This document shows positions 1-8,570 of a stretch of 64,000 nt of DNA, in pieces. A program made the position numbers and the translations under genes. Below the pieces are notes generated by a model that saw nothing but the letters and a program-made list of their open reading frames with translations, ran no database searches and was not told where the DNA came from. The DNA is from Variovorax gossypii (lineage in GTDB: Bacteria > Pseudomonadota > Gammaproteobacteria > Burkholderiales > Burkholderiaceae_C). How positions within the stretch are numbered: position 1 is the stretch's first letter; the number at the start of each line of letters is the position of its first letter. The stretch lies in NCBI RefSeq assembly GCF_003965815.1, contig NZ_RXOE01000002.1:1054001-1118000 (forward strand), written 5' to 3'.

Positions 1-1
1 G

Positions 2-1162
2 TCCGTTCCCGAGGAGCCGCCCGAGCCCGAACCGGAGCCGCCCGCGCCGACGCGCGAGCGCCTGCTGCTGCACATGCCCGTCGACGTGCGCAGCGCCTCG
101 CTGGTGGTGCTCGCGGTGCTGGCCAGCGTGTTCGCGCTGCAATGGGGGCAGGCCGTCTTCATCCCGCTGATGCTGAGCCTGCTGCTGACCTATGCGCTGT
201 CGCCGCTGGTGGACCTGCTCCATCGCTGGAAGCTGCCGCGCTGGATCGGCGCGGCGCTGATTCTTTCTGGGCTGTTCGGCGGCCTGGGGTGGACCGGCTA
301 TTCGCTCTCCGGCAGCGCCACGCAGCTGCTCGATTCGCTGCCGGTGGCCGCGCAGAAACTGGGCCAGGCCATGCGCCGAGACAAGGGCGCCAGCGCCACG
401 CCGCTGGACAACGTGCAGCAGGCGGCGGCGCAGCTCGAGAAGGCGGCCGAGGAGAACTCGGCCCGCGTCGCATCGCGCAAGGGAGTAGCGCGCGTCATCA
501 TCGAGCGTCCGAGCTTCAACGTGCGCGACTACCTGCTCAGCGGCACCGTCGGGCTGCTGAGCGCGATGGGGCAGCTCACGCTGGTGGCTTTCCTCACGTA
601 TTTCGCGCTGTGCTCGGGCGACACCTTCAGGCGCAAGCTCATCAAGATCACCGGCTCCAGCCTGCAGCGCAAGAAGGTGACGGTGCACGTGCTCGACGAC
701 ATCACGCGCAACATCGAGCGCTACCTGCTGGTGCAGATCCTGGTGAGCGCCGTCGTCGGCGTGACGACCGGCCTTGCGTTCTGGGCCATCGGCATGGAGA
801 ACGCGGCCGTCTGGGGAATCATCGCGGCCGTGACCAACCTCATTCCCTACATCGGCTCGGTGATCGTGCTGGCGGCAGCGGGGCTGGTGGCCTTCCTGCA
901 GTTCAACAGCCTGCAGATGGGCATCGTGGTGGCCGGCATCTCGCTGGGCATTCACACGATAGTGGGCAACCTGCTGATGCCCTGGCTCACCAGCCGCACC
1001 AGCCGCATGAACCCGGTGGCGGTGTTCGTGGGCGTGATCTTCTGGGGCTGGCTCTGGGGTATCTGGGGGCTGCTGCTGGGCATTCCGATCACGATGGTGA
1101 TCAAGTCGATCTGCGACCGGGTGGAAGACCTGCAGCCGATCGGGGAACTGCTGGGCGAGTAG
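2..1162 (+). CDS. AI-2E family transporter (PerM-like permease), 5' end missing
   Basis: Polytopic inner-membrane protein of the AI-2E exporter/PerM superfamily. The frame is open to the left edge (codons for a Pro/Glu-rich stretch precede the first in-window Met at 74), so the true start is probably outside the window. From Met74 there are 362 residues: a pair of N-terminal membrane helices, a soluble segment at about residues 85-150 rich in Ala, Glu and Lys, then the C-terminal helices with the family-typical 'NLIPYIGS' motif around residue 260 and a hydrophobic 'FWGWLWGIWGLLLGIP' segment near the end. Family members export small molecules or act as Na+/H+ antiporters; the substrate cannot be told here. 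A gap of 106 bp separates it from the next gene. Confidence 0.85.
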   Translation, partial: SVPEEPPEPEPEPPAPTRERLLLHMPVDVRSASLVVLAVLASVFALQWGQAVFIPLMLSLLLTYALSPLVDLLHRWKLPRWIGAALILSGLFGGLGWTGYSLSGSATQLLDSLPVAAQKLGQAMRRDKGASATPLDNVQQAAAQLEKAAEENSARVASRKGVARVIIERPSFNVRDYLLSGTVGLLSAMGQLTLVAFLTYFALCSGDTFRRKLIKITGSSLQRKKVTVHVLDDITRNIERYLLVQILVSAVVGVTTGLAFWAIGMENAAVWGIIAAVTNLIPYIGSVIVLAAAGLVAFLQFNSLQMGIVVAGISLGIHTIVGNLLMPWLTSRTSRMNPVAVFVGVIFWGWLWGIWGLLLGIPITMVIKSICDRVEDLQPIGELLGE

Positions 1163-1268
1163 GGCGCCTGCCTCGCCGGTCCTGGCCATGGGCTCGGATC
1201 GGCAAGGACATTAACAAAGGGTGTCTTTTCGGTCGATACGATATTGGGATTCGATTCTCAATAACCGT

Positions 1269-2450
1269 ATGACCGAATCCCCGAACATTCCCTTGCCGCC
1301 TCGCGCAGACTCACGCGGCCGGCTGCTTTCCATCGACGCGCTGCGCGGCCTCGTGATCCTGTTCATGCTGCTGGACCACGTACGCGAGACCTTCTACCTG
1401 CACCGTCAGGTGCCCGACCCGATGGTGGTGGCCGAGACACCGCCGGAGCTCTTCTTCAGCCGCCTGCTGGCTCACCTGTGCGCGCCGGTGTTCGTCTTTC
1501 TCACGGGGCTGTCGGCCTTCCTCTACGGCTCGAAGCATGCGGACGGCCGGGCGGCCGCGTCGTCGTTCCTGTGGAAGCGGGGGCTCTTCCTGGTCGTGCT
1601 CGAAGTCACGGTCATCAATTTCGCGTGGACCTTCCAGTTCCCGCCCGCCAAGGTGTTCCTGCAGGTGATCTGGGTGATCGGCCTGTCGATGCTGGCGCTG
1701 GCCGCGCTGGTTTGGCTGCCGCGCAGGGCGCTGTTCGCGCTGGGCGTCGTGCTCGTGGCGGGGCACAACCTGCTCGACGGCGTGCACTTTCCCGCAGGCC
1801 ATGTGCTGCACGTGCCCTGGGCCGTGCTGCACGACAGGGGCTGGATCGAGGTGTCCGACGCGCTGCGCCTGCGCACCTCCTATCCGTTGCTGCCGTGGAT
1901 CGGCGTGATCGCGCTGGGCTATGCCGCCGGCCCGTGGTTCCGCCAGGGCGCCGACGAGGCGCGGCGGCAGCGGCTGCTGCTCGCCTGGGGCCCGGCGCTG
2001 CTGGCCGGCTTCGTGCTGCTGCGGGCCGCGAACTTTTACGGCGACAGGCCGTGGGCGGCCGGCGACAGCGGCCTGGCCACCCTGATGTCCTTCCTCAACA
2101 TCACCAAGTACCCGCCGTCGCTGCTCTTCATTGCACTGACCCTGGGAGTCGGCCTGTTGCTGTTGCGCGCCTTCGAGCGCAGGCAGGGAGCCGCCTGGCT
2201 CGCGCCGCTGGCCGTGTACGGCGCGGCGCCGATGTTCTTCTACGTGCTGCACCTCTACGTGCTCAAGTTCCTCTACCTTGGCGCGGAGGCCGTGTGGGGT
2301 GCCAACCAGGGCAAGTTCTTCGGCTTCGATGCCGTCTGGGCCGTGTGGCTCGCGGCCATCGTGCTGGCCTTCGCGCTGTATCCCGCGGTGCGCGCGTTCG
2401 CGGCGCTGAAGGCGCGGCGCCGCGACATCGCCTGGCTCAAGTACCTGTGA
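1269..2450 (+). CDS. DUF1624 / heparan-alpha-glucosaminide N-acetyltransferase-like membrane protein
   Basis: A 393-residue integral membrane protein. The N-terminal 'SIDALRGLVILFMLLDHVRE' (about residues 19-38) is the signature of the DUF1624/YeiB-like membrane acyltransferase group, with the Arg and His expected near the membrane face; about ten hydrophobic segments follow. The ATG at 1269 is chosen over an in-frame GTG at 1221 because the extra residues look non-coding. Family members are thought to move acyl groups across the membrane onto sugars, but the substrate here is unknown. The stop codon overlaps the GTG of the following porin gene (GTGA, 2447-2450), so the two are probably translated together, suggesting a joint role at the envelope. 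Confidence 0.75.
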   Translation: MTESPNIPLPPRADSRGRLLSIDALRGLVILFMLLDHVRETFYLHRQVPDPMVVAETPPELFFSRLLAHLCAPVFVFLTGLSAFLYGSKHADGRAAASSFLWKRGLFLVVLEVTVINFAWTFQFPPAKVFLQVIWVIGLSMLALAALVWLPRRALFALGVVLVAGHNLLDGVHFPAGHVLHVPWAVLHDRGWIEVSDALRLRTSYPLLPWIGVIALGYAAGPWFRQGADEARRQRLLLAWGPALLAGFVLLRAANFYGDRPWAAGDSGLATLMSFLNITKYPPSLLFIALTLGVGLLLLRAFERRQGAAWLAPLAVYGAAPMFFYVLHLYVLKFLYLGAEAVWGANQGKFFGFDAVWAVWLAAIVLAFALYPAVRAFAALKARRRDIAWLKYL

Positions 2451-3805
2451 GCGCCGTCGAGACTCGGGTGCCGGCCGCGGGCCGGTTCTTCGGTGCGGCC
2501 TTGGCCATGCTGGGCGGCGCATCGATGGCGGGCGAGGCCGGCGGCTTCGTCGAGGACACGCGCTGGAGCCTGCTCCAGCGCAGCGTCTACGAGAACCGCA
2601 CCTATCTGCATGGCGACCGTAGCAACGGCGGACGCAATGCCACGCTGCCGAGAGCACAACGCAGCGACTACGCGCGCGAATGGGGCTACGGCCTCATGGG
2701 CACGGTCGAATCCGGGTTCACGCCGGGCCCGGTCGGTTTCGGCGCCGACGCGCATGTCTCGCTAGCGCGCAACCTCGACGGCGACGATTTCCGTGTCGGC
2801 AAGATCCGCATGCTGCCGGTGGATGCCGCCGGCTACGCGCAGGAAGGCATCGCGCGCGGCGGCATCGCGCTGAAGGCGCGCGTTTCCTCCACCGTGCTGA
2901 AAGTGGGCGAGCAGCGCGTGAAGACGCCGATCTTCAGTTCGTCCGACACGCGCCTGCTGCCCGAGACCATGCGCGGCTGGCTCGTCACCAGCAACGAGTT
3001 CGACGGACTCACGCTGCAGGCCGGCCGCTTCACCGGCTCGACGGACCGCAACGCGCGCGGCACGAACAACCCGCTGGTCGTGAACTACCTCGATCCGAAG
3101 TCGCCTCGCGGCGACGCGTTCGACTTCGTCGGCGGAACCTGGAAGAGCACTCCCTCGCTCTCGCTCACGGCCTATCTCGGCCGCCTGAAGGACACCTGGC
3201 GCACCGGCTACATGGGCGCCCACTACACGGTGCCGCTCCACGAAGCGCAGAAGCGCGCGCTCTCCTTCGACCTGCAGCTCTATCGCAGCAGGGACACGGG
3301 CCGCGCGCTGGCGGGACCGGTCGACAACACCACGGCCAGCCTGATGAGCACCTACAGCCACGGTCCGCACCGCGTCGGCCTCGGCTGGCAGAAGGTGGCC
3401 GGCGACACCCCGTTCGACTACGTCACGCGCGGCGCCGTCTGGCTTGGCAATGCGGCGCAGCTTTCCGACTTCAACGCGCCGCACGAGCAGTCGTGGCAAC
3501 TGCGCTACGAGGTCGACGCCGCGCATTGGGGCGTGCCGGGGCTCTCGCTGGGGGCTGCCTACATCCGCGGCAGCGGCATCGACGGCAGCCGCGTGCCGGC
3601 GCGCGGAGGCTATGCCTGGCTGGGCTACGGCGAGCACGGCAGGCACTGGGAGCGCGACCTTTGGCTGCGCTACACGGTCCGGCATGGCAGCGCGAAGGGG
3701 CTGGCCTTCCTGCTGCGCTACGGCGAGCACCGCAACAACAAGGCGCAGGCCGAACTCAATGCGCGGCAGATCCGCGTGGCCATGGAGTACCCGCTGGGCA
3801 ACTGA
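2447..3805 (+). CDS. OprD-family outer-membrane porin
   Basis: Encodes 452 residues from a GTG that overlaps the previous stop. An N-terminal hydrophobic stretch ending near 'GGASMAGEAGG' looks like a signal peptide, followed by 'FVEDTRWSLLQRSVYENRTY', close in pattern to the start of mature OprD porins. The rest alternates short aromatic/polar strands typical of a beta-barrel and ends in a strand pattern ('RVAMEYPLGN'). OprD-type channels admit small substrates such as basic amino acids or carboxylates. The frame is open far upstream (to 1478) inside the acyltransferase gene, but that part is a shadow. The terminal residue is Asn rather than the common Phe/Trp. Confidence 0.8.
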   Translation: MSAVETRVPAAGRFFGAALAMLGGASMAGEAGGFVEDTRWSLLQRSVYENRTYLHGDRSNGGRNATLPRAQRSDYAREWGYGLMGTVESGFTPGPVGFGADAHVSLARNLDGDDFRVGKIRMLPVDAAGYAQEGIARGGIALKARVSSTVLKVGEQRVKTPIFSSSDTRLLPETMRGWLVTSNEFDGLTLQAGRFTGSTDRNARGTNNPLVVNYLDPKSPRGDAFDFVGGTWKSTPSLSLTAYLGRLKDTWRTGYMGAHYTVPLHEAQKRALSFDLQLYRSRDTGRALAGPVDNTTASLMSTYSHGPHRVGLGWQKVAGDTPFDYVTRGAVWLGNAAQLSDFNAPHEQSWQLRYEVDAAHWGVPGLSLGAAYIRGSGIDGSRVPARGGYAWLGYGEHGRHWERDLWLRYTVRHGSAKGLAFLLRYGEHRNNKAQAELNARQIRVAMEYPLGN

Positions 3806-3827
3806 GGGGGCGGGCGGCGCGGCTTCG

Positions 3828-4289
3828 TCAGCGCGCGGCCTTGGCTGGCAGCTTCTTCACGAAGGTCGCGTCCGGGTCGAGCTGCTTGCCGTCGCGCGTG
3901 CGCAGCTCGATCTTCGGCACCGGCTTGCCGCTGTCGCGCTCGAGCAGCACCGAATGCGGCTCGCCCCTGGCGTACAGGTGCGCCTCGCCCCAGTGCCGCA
4001 GGCCCACCACCACCGGGAACAGCCCCTTGCCCTTGGCCGTCAGCACGTACTCCTGATAGGCCGATCCGTCGGAGGCGGGCACGAGCTCCAGCACGCCTTC
4101 CTGCACCAGGTTCTTCAGCCGGTCCGACAGGATGTTTTTGGCGACGCCCAGGCTCTGCTGGAACTCGCCAAAACGCTTCATGCCGTCGAAGGCATCGCGG
4201 ATCACGAGCAGCGACCACTGGTCGCCGACGATGTCGAGCGCGCGTGCCATGGGGCATGTGTCGGCCTTGAGGCTTTTTCGTTGAGCCAT
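3828..4289 (-). CDS. HxlR-family winged-helix transcriptional regulator
   Basis: A 153-residue DNA-binding protein. Near the N-terminus it has the conserved HxlR pattern: 'CPMARALDIVGDQWSLLVIR' (about residues 12-31), with the single Cys often redox- or aldehyde-responsive, then 'RFGEFQQSLGVAKNILSDRL', the recognition helix. The C-terminal part has a longer tail than minimal HxlR proteins (about 110 residues). It lies 88 bp downstream of an MFS gene on the same strand; an AT-rich palindrome in that gap may be its promoter/operator. Such regulators often control a neighbouring exporter or reductase, so the MFS gene is a plausible target. Confidence 0.88.
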   Translation of the reverse strand: MAQRKSLKADTCPMARALDIVGDQWSLLVIRDAFDGMKRFGEFQQSLGVAKNILSDRLKNLVQEGVLELVPASDGSAYQEYVLTAKGKGLFPVVVGLRHWGEAHLYARGEPHSVLLERDSGKPVPKIELRTRDGKQLDPDATFVKKLPAKAAR

Positions 4290-4344
4290 GAGGGGCTGTG
4301 TTCTTTCCGGATCGGGGTGGGTTCGGCAGCGGTTGCCGATGTCA

Positions 4345-4359
4345 GTTTTATTTTAAAAC
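4345..4359 (-). promoter_or_regulatory. AT-rich palindrome upstream of the HxlR gene
   Basis: GTTTTA-TTT-TAAAAC is a perfect 6-bp inverted repeat in an otherwise GC-rich gap, 55 bp before the HxlR start. Read on the minus strand it contains TAAAAT, which could serve as a -10 box. The position suits an autoregulatory operator; it is an inference from symmetry and place only. Confidence 0.4.
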
Positions 4360-4377
4360 CCTGGACCGGGCGTGCGC

Positions 4378-5631
4378 TCAGCGGGCCGCCATGTGCGCAC
4401 GGTGCAGCCGCGAGAAGCGCGCGATCATCAACGGCCCGAGCAGCGCGCCCAGCCCGGCGGAGCTCCATGCCGCCACCCACGCGTGCGTGCTGCCGAGGCC
4501 GAAGCGTATCTGCCCCCAGTCCAGCGCGAGGCCGAACACCCACGGGCTGAGCGCGCCCGCGCCGAAACCCATCACCGAGCGCACCGAGAAGGCCACGCCA
4601 AGCCGGTGCGGCGCCACCACGTCGGCCAGCGCGGTCGAATAGACCGACGAATCCGCGATGGCCAGCAGGTTGTAGACGGCGGCGGCCGCCGCCAGCAGCC
4701 ACAGCGGCCAGCTCCACATCCAGCCGAAGGCGAAGGACATGCACAGGCTCGCGACGGTCGCGATCATCATCACCCGCGCGCGGCCGAGCCTGTCGGAAGC
4801 CGCGCCGCCCGCGATGCTGCCGAACACGCTGACCAGATGCGCCAGCGCCGCCAGCGCGATGCCCGCACCCTGCCACGATGCCGCCGTGCCCGAAGAGGCG
4901 ACCAGATACGCCGGCAGCCATGCCCACAGGGCCATCAGCTCCCAGCAGTGGAAGGCGTAGGCCCAGTTGCCTGCCATGGCGGGCTTGTCGCGCACCGTGG
5001 CGGCCAGTGCGTGCAAGGTGCCTTCGCGCGCAGAGCCCGGCACGGGAGGCGAGGGCGGCCGCATGCGCCGCAGTGCCTGGATCGTCAGCAGCGCGCCTGC
5101 CACCGTGCAGCCGGCCGCCACCAGCAGGCCCAGCCGCCAGTGCTGCAGATGGCTGAAAGTCGCCACCACCGCGAGCGAGAGCGCATAGCCCATCGACGAC
5201 GACCCGATGAAGAGCCCCATCGCGCGTCCGCGTACGGCGGGCTCGGTGTTGTGCGCCAGCAGCTGCAGCCCCGGCGTGTACGAGGCGCCCGCGCACAGCC
5301 CGGCCAGGCCGTAGAGCAGCATCGCCGAGAGATGGTCGCGTGCGAAGAGCGCGAAGGCGAGCGCCGCCGCAGCGCTCACTGCGCTGCCCGCGAAGAAGAT
5401 GCGCTGCGGCCCGTAGCGGTCGGCCAGCAGGCCCACCGCGAAGAGCGAACTCATGTAGCCCACGTGCCAGGCGCTCTGGATCGAGCCGGCCTGCGCGGCC
5501 GTCATGTGCCAGTCGGCCATCGCGAACGGCAGCACGCCGGAGTAGGCGGTGACGATCATCGACTGCAGCAGCCGGCTCGCGCACAGCAGCGCCAGCCAGC
5601 CGCGCGCGGGGCCGGCGGTGTTGCCCGACAT
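4378..5631 (-). CDS. MFS transporter
   Basis: A 417-residue, 12-helix major facilitator. The loop between helices 2 and 3 carries 'GLLADRYGPQRIFFAG', the MFS signature, and a related 'GGAASDRLGRARVM' occurs in the second half. Its N-terminus goes straight into the first helix. The general pattern is that of CynX/NimT- or YybF-type permeases; the substrate is not predictable. It precedes the HxlR gene on the same strand and follows the GNAT gene after 11 bp, so the three (5643-6176, 4378-5631, 3828-4289) may share a transcript, although the HxlR gene also has its own candidate promoter. Confidence 0.85.
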   Translation of the reverse strand: MSGNTAGPARGWLALLCASRLLQSMIVTAYSGVLPFAMADWHMTAAQAGSIQSAWHVGYMSSLFAVGLLADRYGPQRIFFAGSAVSAAAALAFALFARDHLSAMLLYGLAGLCAGASYTPGLQLLAHNTEPAVRGRAMGLFIGSSSMGYALSLAVVATFSHLQHWRLGLLVAAGCTVAGALLTIQALRRMRPPSPPVPGSAREGTLHALAATVRDKPAMAGNWAYAFHCWELMALWAWLPAYLVASSGTAASWQGAGIALAALAHLVSVFGSIAGGAASDRLGRARVMMIATVASLCMSFAFGWMWSWPLWLLAAAAAVYNLLAIADSSVYSTALADVVAPHRLGVAFSVRSVMGFGAGALSPWVFGLALDWGQIRFGLGSTHAWVAAWSSAGLGALLGPLMIARFSRLHRAHMAAR

Positions 5632-5642
5632 GACGACGGGCC

Positions 5643-6176
5643 TCAGCGCAGGGCGCGCTGCATCAGCACGGTGTCCACCCAGCGCCCGAACTTGAAGCCG
5701 ATGTCGCTCAGCACGCCGACCTGCCGGAAGCCCAGGCTCTCGTGCAGCCGCAGCGAACCCGTGTTCGCGCTGTTGCCGACGCAGGCGACCATCTGGGTGA
5801 ATCCGGCTTCGGTGCAGCGCCGGATCACCTCGCCCAGCAGCGCCTTGCCGATGCCGTGGCCGTGCATGCCCTGCGCGACGTAGACCGAGTCTTCCACCGA
5901 GTGCCGGTAGGCCGAGCGGGCGCGGTAGGCGGTGGCATAGGCATAGCCGGCGACCTCGCCGTCAAGCATCGCCACGAGGTAGGGCATGCCGCGCGCGATG
6001 GCGTCGGCGCGGCGCTGCTGCATCTGGTCGACGGAAGGCACTTCTTCCTCGAAGGAGCACAGGTCGTGCAGCACGTAGTGGCTGTAGATGGACTGCACGG
6101 CGGCCATGTGATGCGGCATGGCGTCGAGGATCTCGACCGTGGCGGAAGCGAGCGGAGCAGGGGAATGCGATGACAT
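5643..6176 (-). CDS. GNAT N-acetyltransferase (phosphinothricin acetyltransferase-like)
   Basis: A 177-residue acetyl-CoA-dependent transferase. The order of motifs matches the Pat/MddA (YncA) branch: 'IYSHYVLHDLCSFEEEVPS' near the N-terminus, 'GYAYATAYRARSAYRHSVED' in the middle, the pyrophosphate-binding loop 'QGMHGHGIGKALL' around residue 105-117, and 'LHESLGFRQVG' near the end. This branch acetylates the amino group of methionine analogues, phosphinothricin or aromatic amines. The ATG at 6176 is used; the open frame upstream is non-coding. It is transcribed divergently from a LysR-type gene whose product is the likely regulator. Confidence 0.87.
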   Translation of the reverse strand: MSSHSPAPLASATVEILDAMPHHMAAVQSIYSHYVLHDLCSFEEEVPSVDQMQQRRADAIARGMPYLVAMLDGEVAGYAYATAYRARSAYRHSVEDSVYVAQGMHGHGIGKALLGEVIRRCTEAGFTQMVACVGNSANTGSLRLHESLGFRQVGVLSDIGFKFGRWVDTVLMQRALR

Positions 6177-6224
6177 GGCCCCGATCTTGACGATGCACCA
6201 TCGATAAGTGAAGCTTGGCCTGTC

Positions 6225-6237
6225 TATGCAAGGCATA
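6225..6237 (+). promoter_or_regulatory. Candidate LysR-type operator (T-N11-A dyad)
   Basis: TATGC-AAG-GCATA is a perfect 5-bp dyad fitting the T-N11-A rule for LysR-type boxes, in the gap between the divergent GNAT and LysR genes. It overlaps the ATG at 6226 and lies close to a possible -35 (TTGCAT on the minus strand) for the GNAT gene, a usual arrangement for autoregulation plus control of the divergent gene. Confidence 0.4.
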
Positions 6238-7152
6238 AGGAAGACTTTGGATAAATCGCTGAATCTCGACCAACTCAGGTCCTTCGCGCTGGTGATCGAA
6301 ACGGGCAGCTTCTCTGCCACCGCCGACAGGCTCGGCGTCTCGCAGCCGGCCGTGAGCCTGCAGATTCGCCAGCTCGAACGCCGCCTGTCGGTGCGCCTCG
6401 TCGAGCGCGTCGGCAAGCGCGCGCAGGCCACGCCAGCCGGCATGGAGTTGCTGCGCCACGCGCAGGGCATCGAGACCGCGGTGGAGAACGCCATCGACGC
6501 GCTCGCCGATCACGCCAGCGGCGTCGCGGGCCGCGTGCGGCTGGGCACGGGCGCGACGGCCTGCCTGCATTTCCTGCCGGCCGTGCTGCGCGGACTGCGC
6601 GAGCGCTTTCCCGAACTCGGCGTGGTGGTCAGCACCGGCAATACCGAGGACCAGGCGCGCAAGGTGGAAGAGAACAGCCTCGACCTCGCGCTGGTCACGC
6701 TCCCGGCGGCCGGGCGTTCGCTGACGGTGATGCCGGTGCTCGACGACGAGTTCGTGGCCATCGGGCGGACGGACCTCGAACCGCTGAAGGCCAGGGTGAC
6801 GCCGGCCGACCTGGGCGCGCTGCCGCTGGTGTTGTTCGAGCCCGCGGCCAACACGCGCAAGCTGGTCGACCGCTGGTTCGCCGCAGAGGGACTGCATCCG
6901 CAGCCCGTGATGGAGCTGGGCAGCGTCGAGGCGATGAAGGAGATGGTGGCCGCGGGGCTGGGCTATGCCATCGTGCCGGGCATGTCGATGGTGGGGCGGG
7001 GCGCCCATCCCGAGCTGAAGACAAGCCGGCTGAATCCCCGCATGCACCGCACGCTGGCCGTCGTGATCCGGCGGGACAAGCCCGTCAACAAGGCCTTGCG
7101 CGTGGTGCTCGATGCGATCGTGGCTGCCGGGAAGAAGCCCGGCAGCCGATGA
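6226..7152 (+). CDS. LysR-family transcriptional regulator
   Basis: About 308 residues: an N-terminal winged helix-turn-helix ('FSATADRLGVSQPAVSLQIR' as the recognition part) and a periplasmic-binding-protein-like effector domain with the usual late motif 'GLGYAIVPGMS'. Three starts are possible: GTG 6208, ATG 6226 and TTG 6247. The TTG has the best Shine-Dalgarno (AAGGA five bases upstream), while ATG 6226 is taken as the conventional choice. It is divergent from the GNAT gene, the probable target. The effector is unknown. It ends 24 bp before the convergent MFS gene. Confidence 0.88.
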   Translation: MQGIRKTLDKSLNLDQLRSFALVIETGSFSATADRLGVSQPAVSLQIRQLERRLSVRLVERVGKRAQATPAGMELLRHAQGIETAVENAIDALADHASGVAGRVRLGTGATACLHFLPAVLRGLRERFPELGVVVSTGNTEDQARKVEENSLDLALVTLPAAGRSLTVMPVLDDEFVAIGRTDLEPLKARVTPADLGALPLVLFEPAANTRKLVDRWFAAEGLHPQPVMELGSVEAMKEMVAAGLGYAIVPGMSMVGRGAHPELKTSRLNPRMHRTLAVVIRRDKPVNKALRVVLDAIVAAGKKPGSR

Positions 7153-7176
7153 GATGACTGAACCGGTAGCTCCGCG

Positions 7177-8427
7177 TTATTCCGGAACCGCAGCGAGCGC
7201 TGCACCACCGCGTGCGCGGCCCAGCGTGCCGACGATCAGCGCCGCGATTAGCACCAGCACGCCGCTGAGCACCATCGCGCTGGAGATGCCGAAGTTGTCG
7301 ACCGTCACGCCGCCGATCAGCGCGCCGGAGGCGATCGCCACCTGGAAGCCGCTCACCAGCAGGGCCTGTCCGGCCTCGGGCGCGTCGGGCACGGCTTCCA
7401 TCATCCAGCCGGTGAGCGCCACCGGGATCAGGCCGAAGGCCACGCCCCAGATCACGACGACCACCGCGCCGGGCACGAAGCCGGAGCCGATCACCGTCGT
7501 CAGCAGCAGGGCGGTGGCGAGCATCAGCGCTGCCAGCAGGGTGGTGGCGCGCACGCTGCGAGCCACCAGGCTGCCGCCGAGGAAGGTGCCGATGAAGCCC
7601 ACGGCGCCGTAGACCAGCAGCAGCGTCGAGACCGAGTTGGGCGCGAGGCCGAACACCTGCTGCAGCAGCGGCTTCAGGTAGGTGTAGGCCGCGAAGTGGC
7701 CGGCGATGAAGAACAGCACCGCGAGCAGGCCGACCTGCGCCATGCGGCGCGTGAGCGGCGTGAGCAGGTCGCGGGCGCCGATGGCGCGCACCGGCGGGAT
7801 CGCGGGCAGCAACCACAGCTGCACCACCAGCACCGCGGCGGCGAGTGCGCCCGTCACGGCGAACGATGCGCGCCAGCCGAACAGCGTGCCCAGGAAGGAG
7901 CCGGCCGGCACGCCGAGCACCGTGGCGGCCGACACGCCGGCCAGCACGATCGACATGGCGCGCGCCTGCGAGGCATGCGGCACCAGCTGCGTGGCGGCAG
8001 CGGGCGCGAAGGTCCAGAAACCGCCCACGCACAGGCCGAGCAGCAGTCGGGCCACCAGCATGGTGGCGAAGTTGGGCGCGAAGGCCGCCAGCAGGTTCGA
8101 AGCGATCAGCAGCGTGGTGAGCGCGATCAGCACGGTGCGGCGGTCGAGCTTGCCCGAGGCCACGATGAGTGCCGGGCCCGCGAACGCGGCCAGCACGCCG
8201 GGCATGGTGACCATCAGGCCGGCCGTGCCGTCGGACACGTTGAGGCCGCGCGCGATGTCGGTGAGAAGGCCGATGGGCATGAACTCGGTCGAGACCATCG
8301 CGAAGGTGCCGACGGCGATGGAGCCGACGGCGAGCCATGCGGAGCGGGACGCAGGCGCCGGCGCGGAGGCCTGCACCGGTGCGCCGAGGTCGTCGATGCA
8401 CGGGTTGCTGCTTGGGGAATTCATCAT
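7177..8427 (-). CDS. MFS transporter, DHA1 family (AraJ/SotB-like exporter)
   Basis: A 416-residue, 12-helix efflux permease. The first helix contains 'TEFMPIGLL', and the loop between helices 2 and 3 has 'ASGKLDRRTVLI', both typical of the drug:H+ antiporter-1 group related to AraJ, SotB and purine exporter PbuE. The N-terminal 35 residues are polar and Ala/Pro-rich. Two adjacent ATG codons mark the start (8427 and 8424) with AAGGAC upstream. The 5' leader holds an unusually long stem-loop (8454-8512), so post-transcriptional control or a strong operator is likely. The substrate cannot be inferred. Confidence 0.86.
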   Translation of the reverse strand: MMNSPSSNPCIDDLGAPVQASAPAPASRSAWLAVGSIAVGTFAMVSTEFMPIGLLTDIARGLNVSDGTAGLMVTMPGVLAAFAGPALIVASGKLDRRTVLIALTTLLIASNLLAAFAPNFATMLVARLLLGLCVGGFWTFAPAAATQLVPHASQARAMSIVLAGVSAATVLGVPAGSFLGTLFGWRASFAVTGALAAAVLVVQLWLLPAIPPVRAIGARDLLTPLTRRMAQVGLLAVLFFIAGHFAAYTYLKPLLQQVFGLAPNSVSTLLLVYGAVGFIGTFLGGSLVARSVRATTLLAALMLATALLLTTVIGSGFVPGAVVVVIWGVAFGLIPVALTGWMMEAVPDAPEAGQALLVSGFQVAIASGALIGGVTVDNFGISSAMVLSGVLVLIAALIVGTLGRARGGAALAAVPE

Positions 8428-8453
8428 GATGGGAAACGGTCCTTGGAAGCACC

Positions 8454-8512
8454 GGAGGCGACGCGCACCGATGCCGTTGAAGAGGCATCGAAGTGTGCGA
8501 GCCGTCGCCTCC
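8454..8512 (-). promoter_or_regulatory. 59-nt compound stem-loop in the leader of the MFS gene
   Basis: On the minus strand the arms pair as GGAGGCGACG with CGTCGCCTCC (10 bp), CGCAC with GTGCG (5 bp) and CGATGCC with GGCATCG (7 bp), with an 8-nt loop. All unpaired bases sit on the 5' side as bulges of 3 (GCT) and 4 (ACTT) nt; the 3' arm is continuous. It ends 26 nt before the start codon, leaving the ribosome-binding site free, and there is no T tract, so it is not a terminator. It could be a cis-acting RNA or a large DNA dyad; I do not recognise it. Confidence 0.6.
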
Positions 8513-8570
8513 GTGACAAAGAGACCGGGGAGCAGTAGTCAGTTTCCCTGGGGCGAACAATCGGCCGTTT

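Noticed and set aside
1478..2446. N-terminal extension of the porin frame
   Set aside because: It overlaps the acyltransferase gene and would bury the signal peptide; GTG 2447 is the sensible start.
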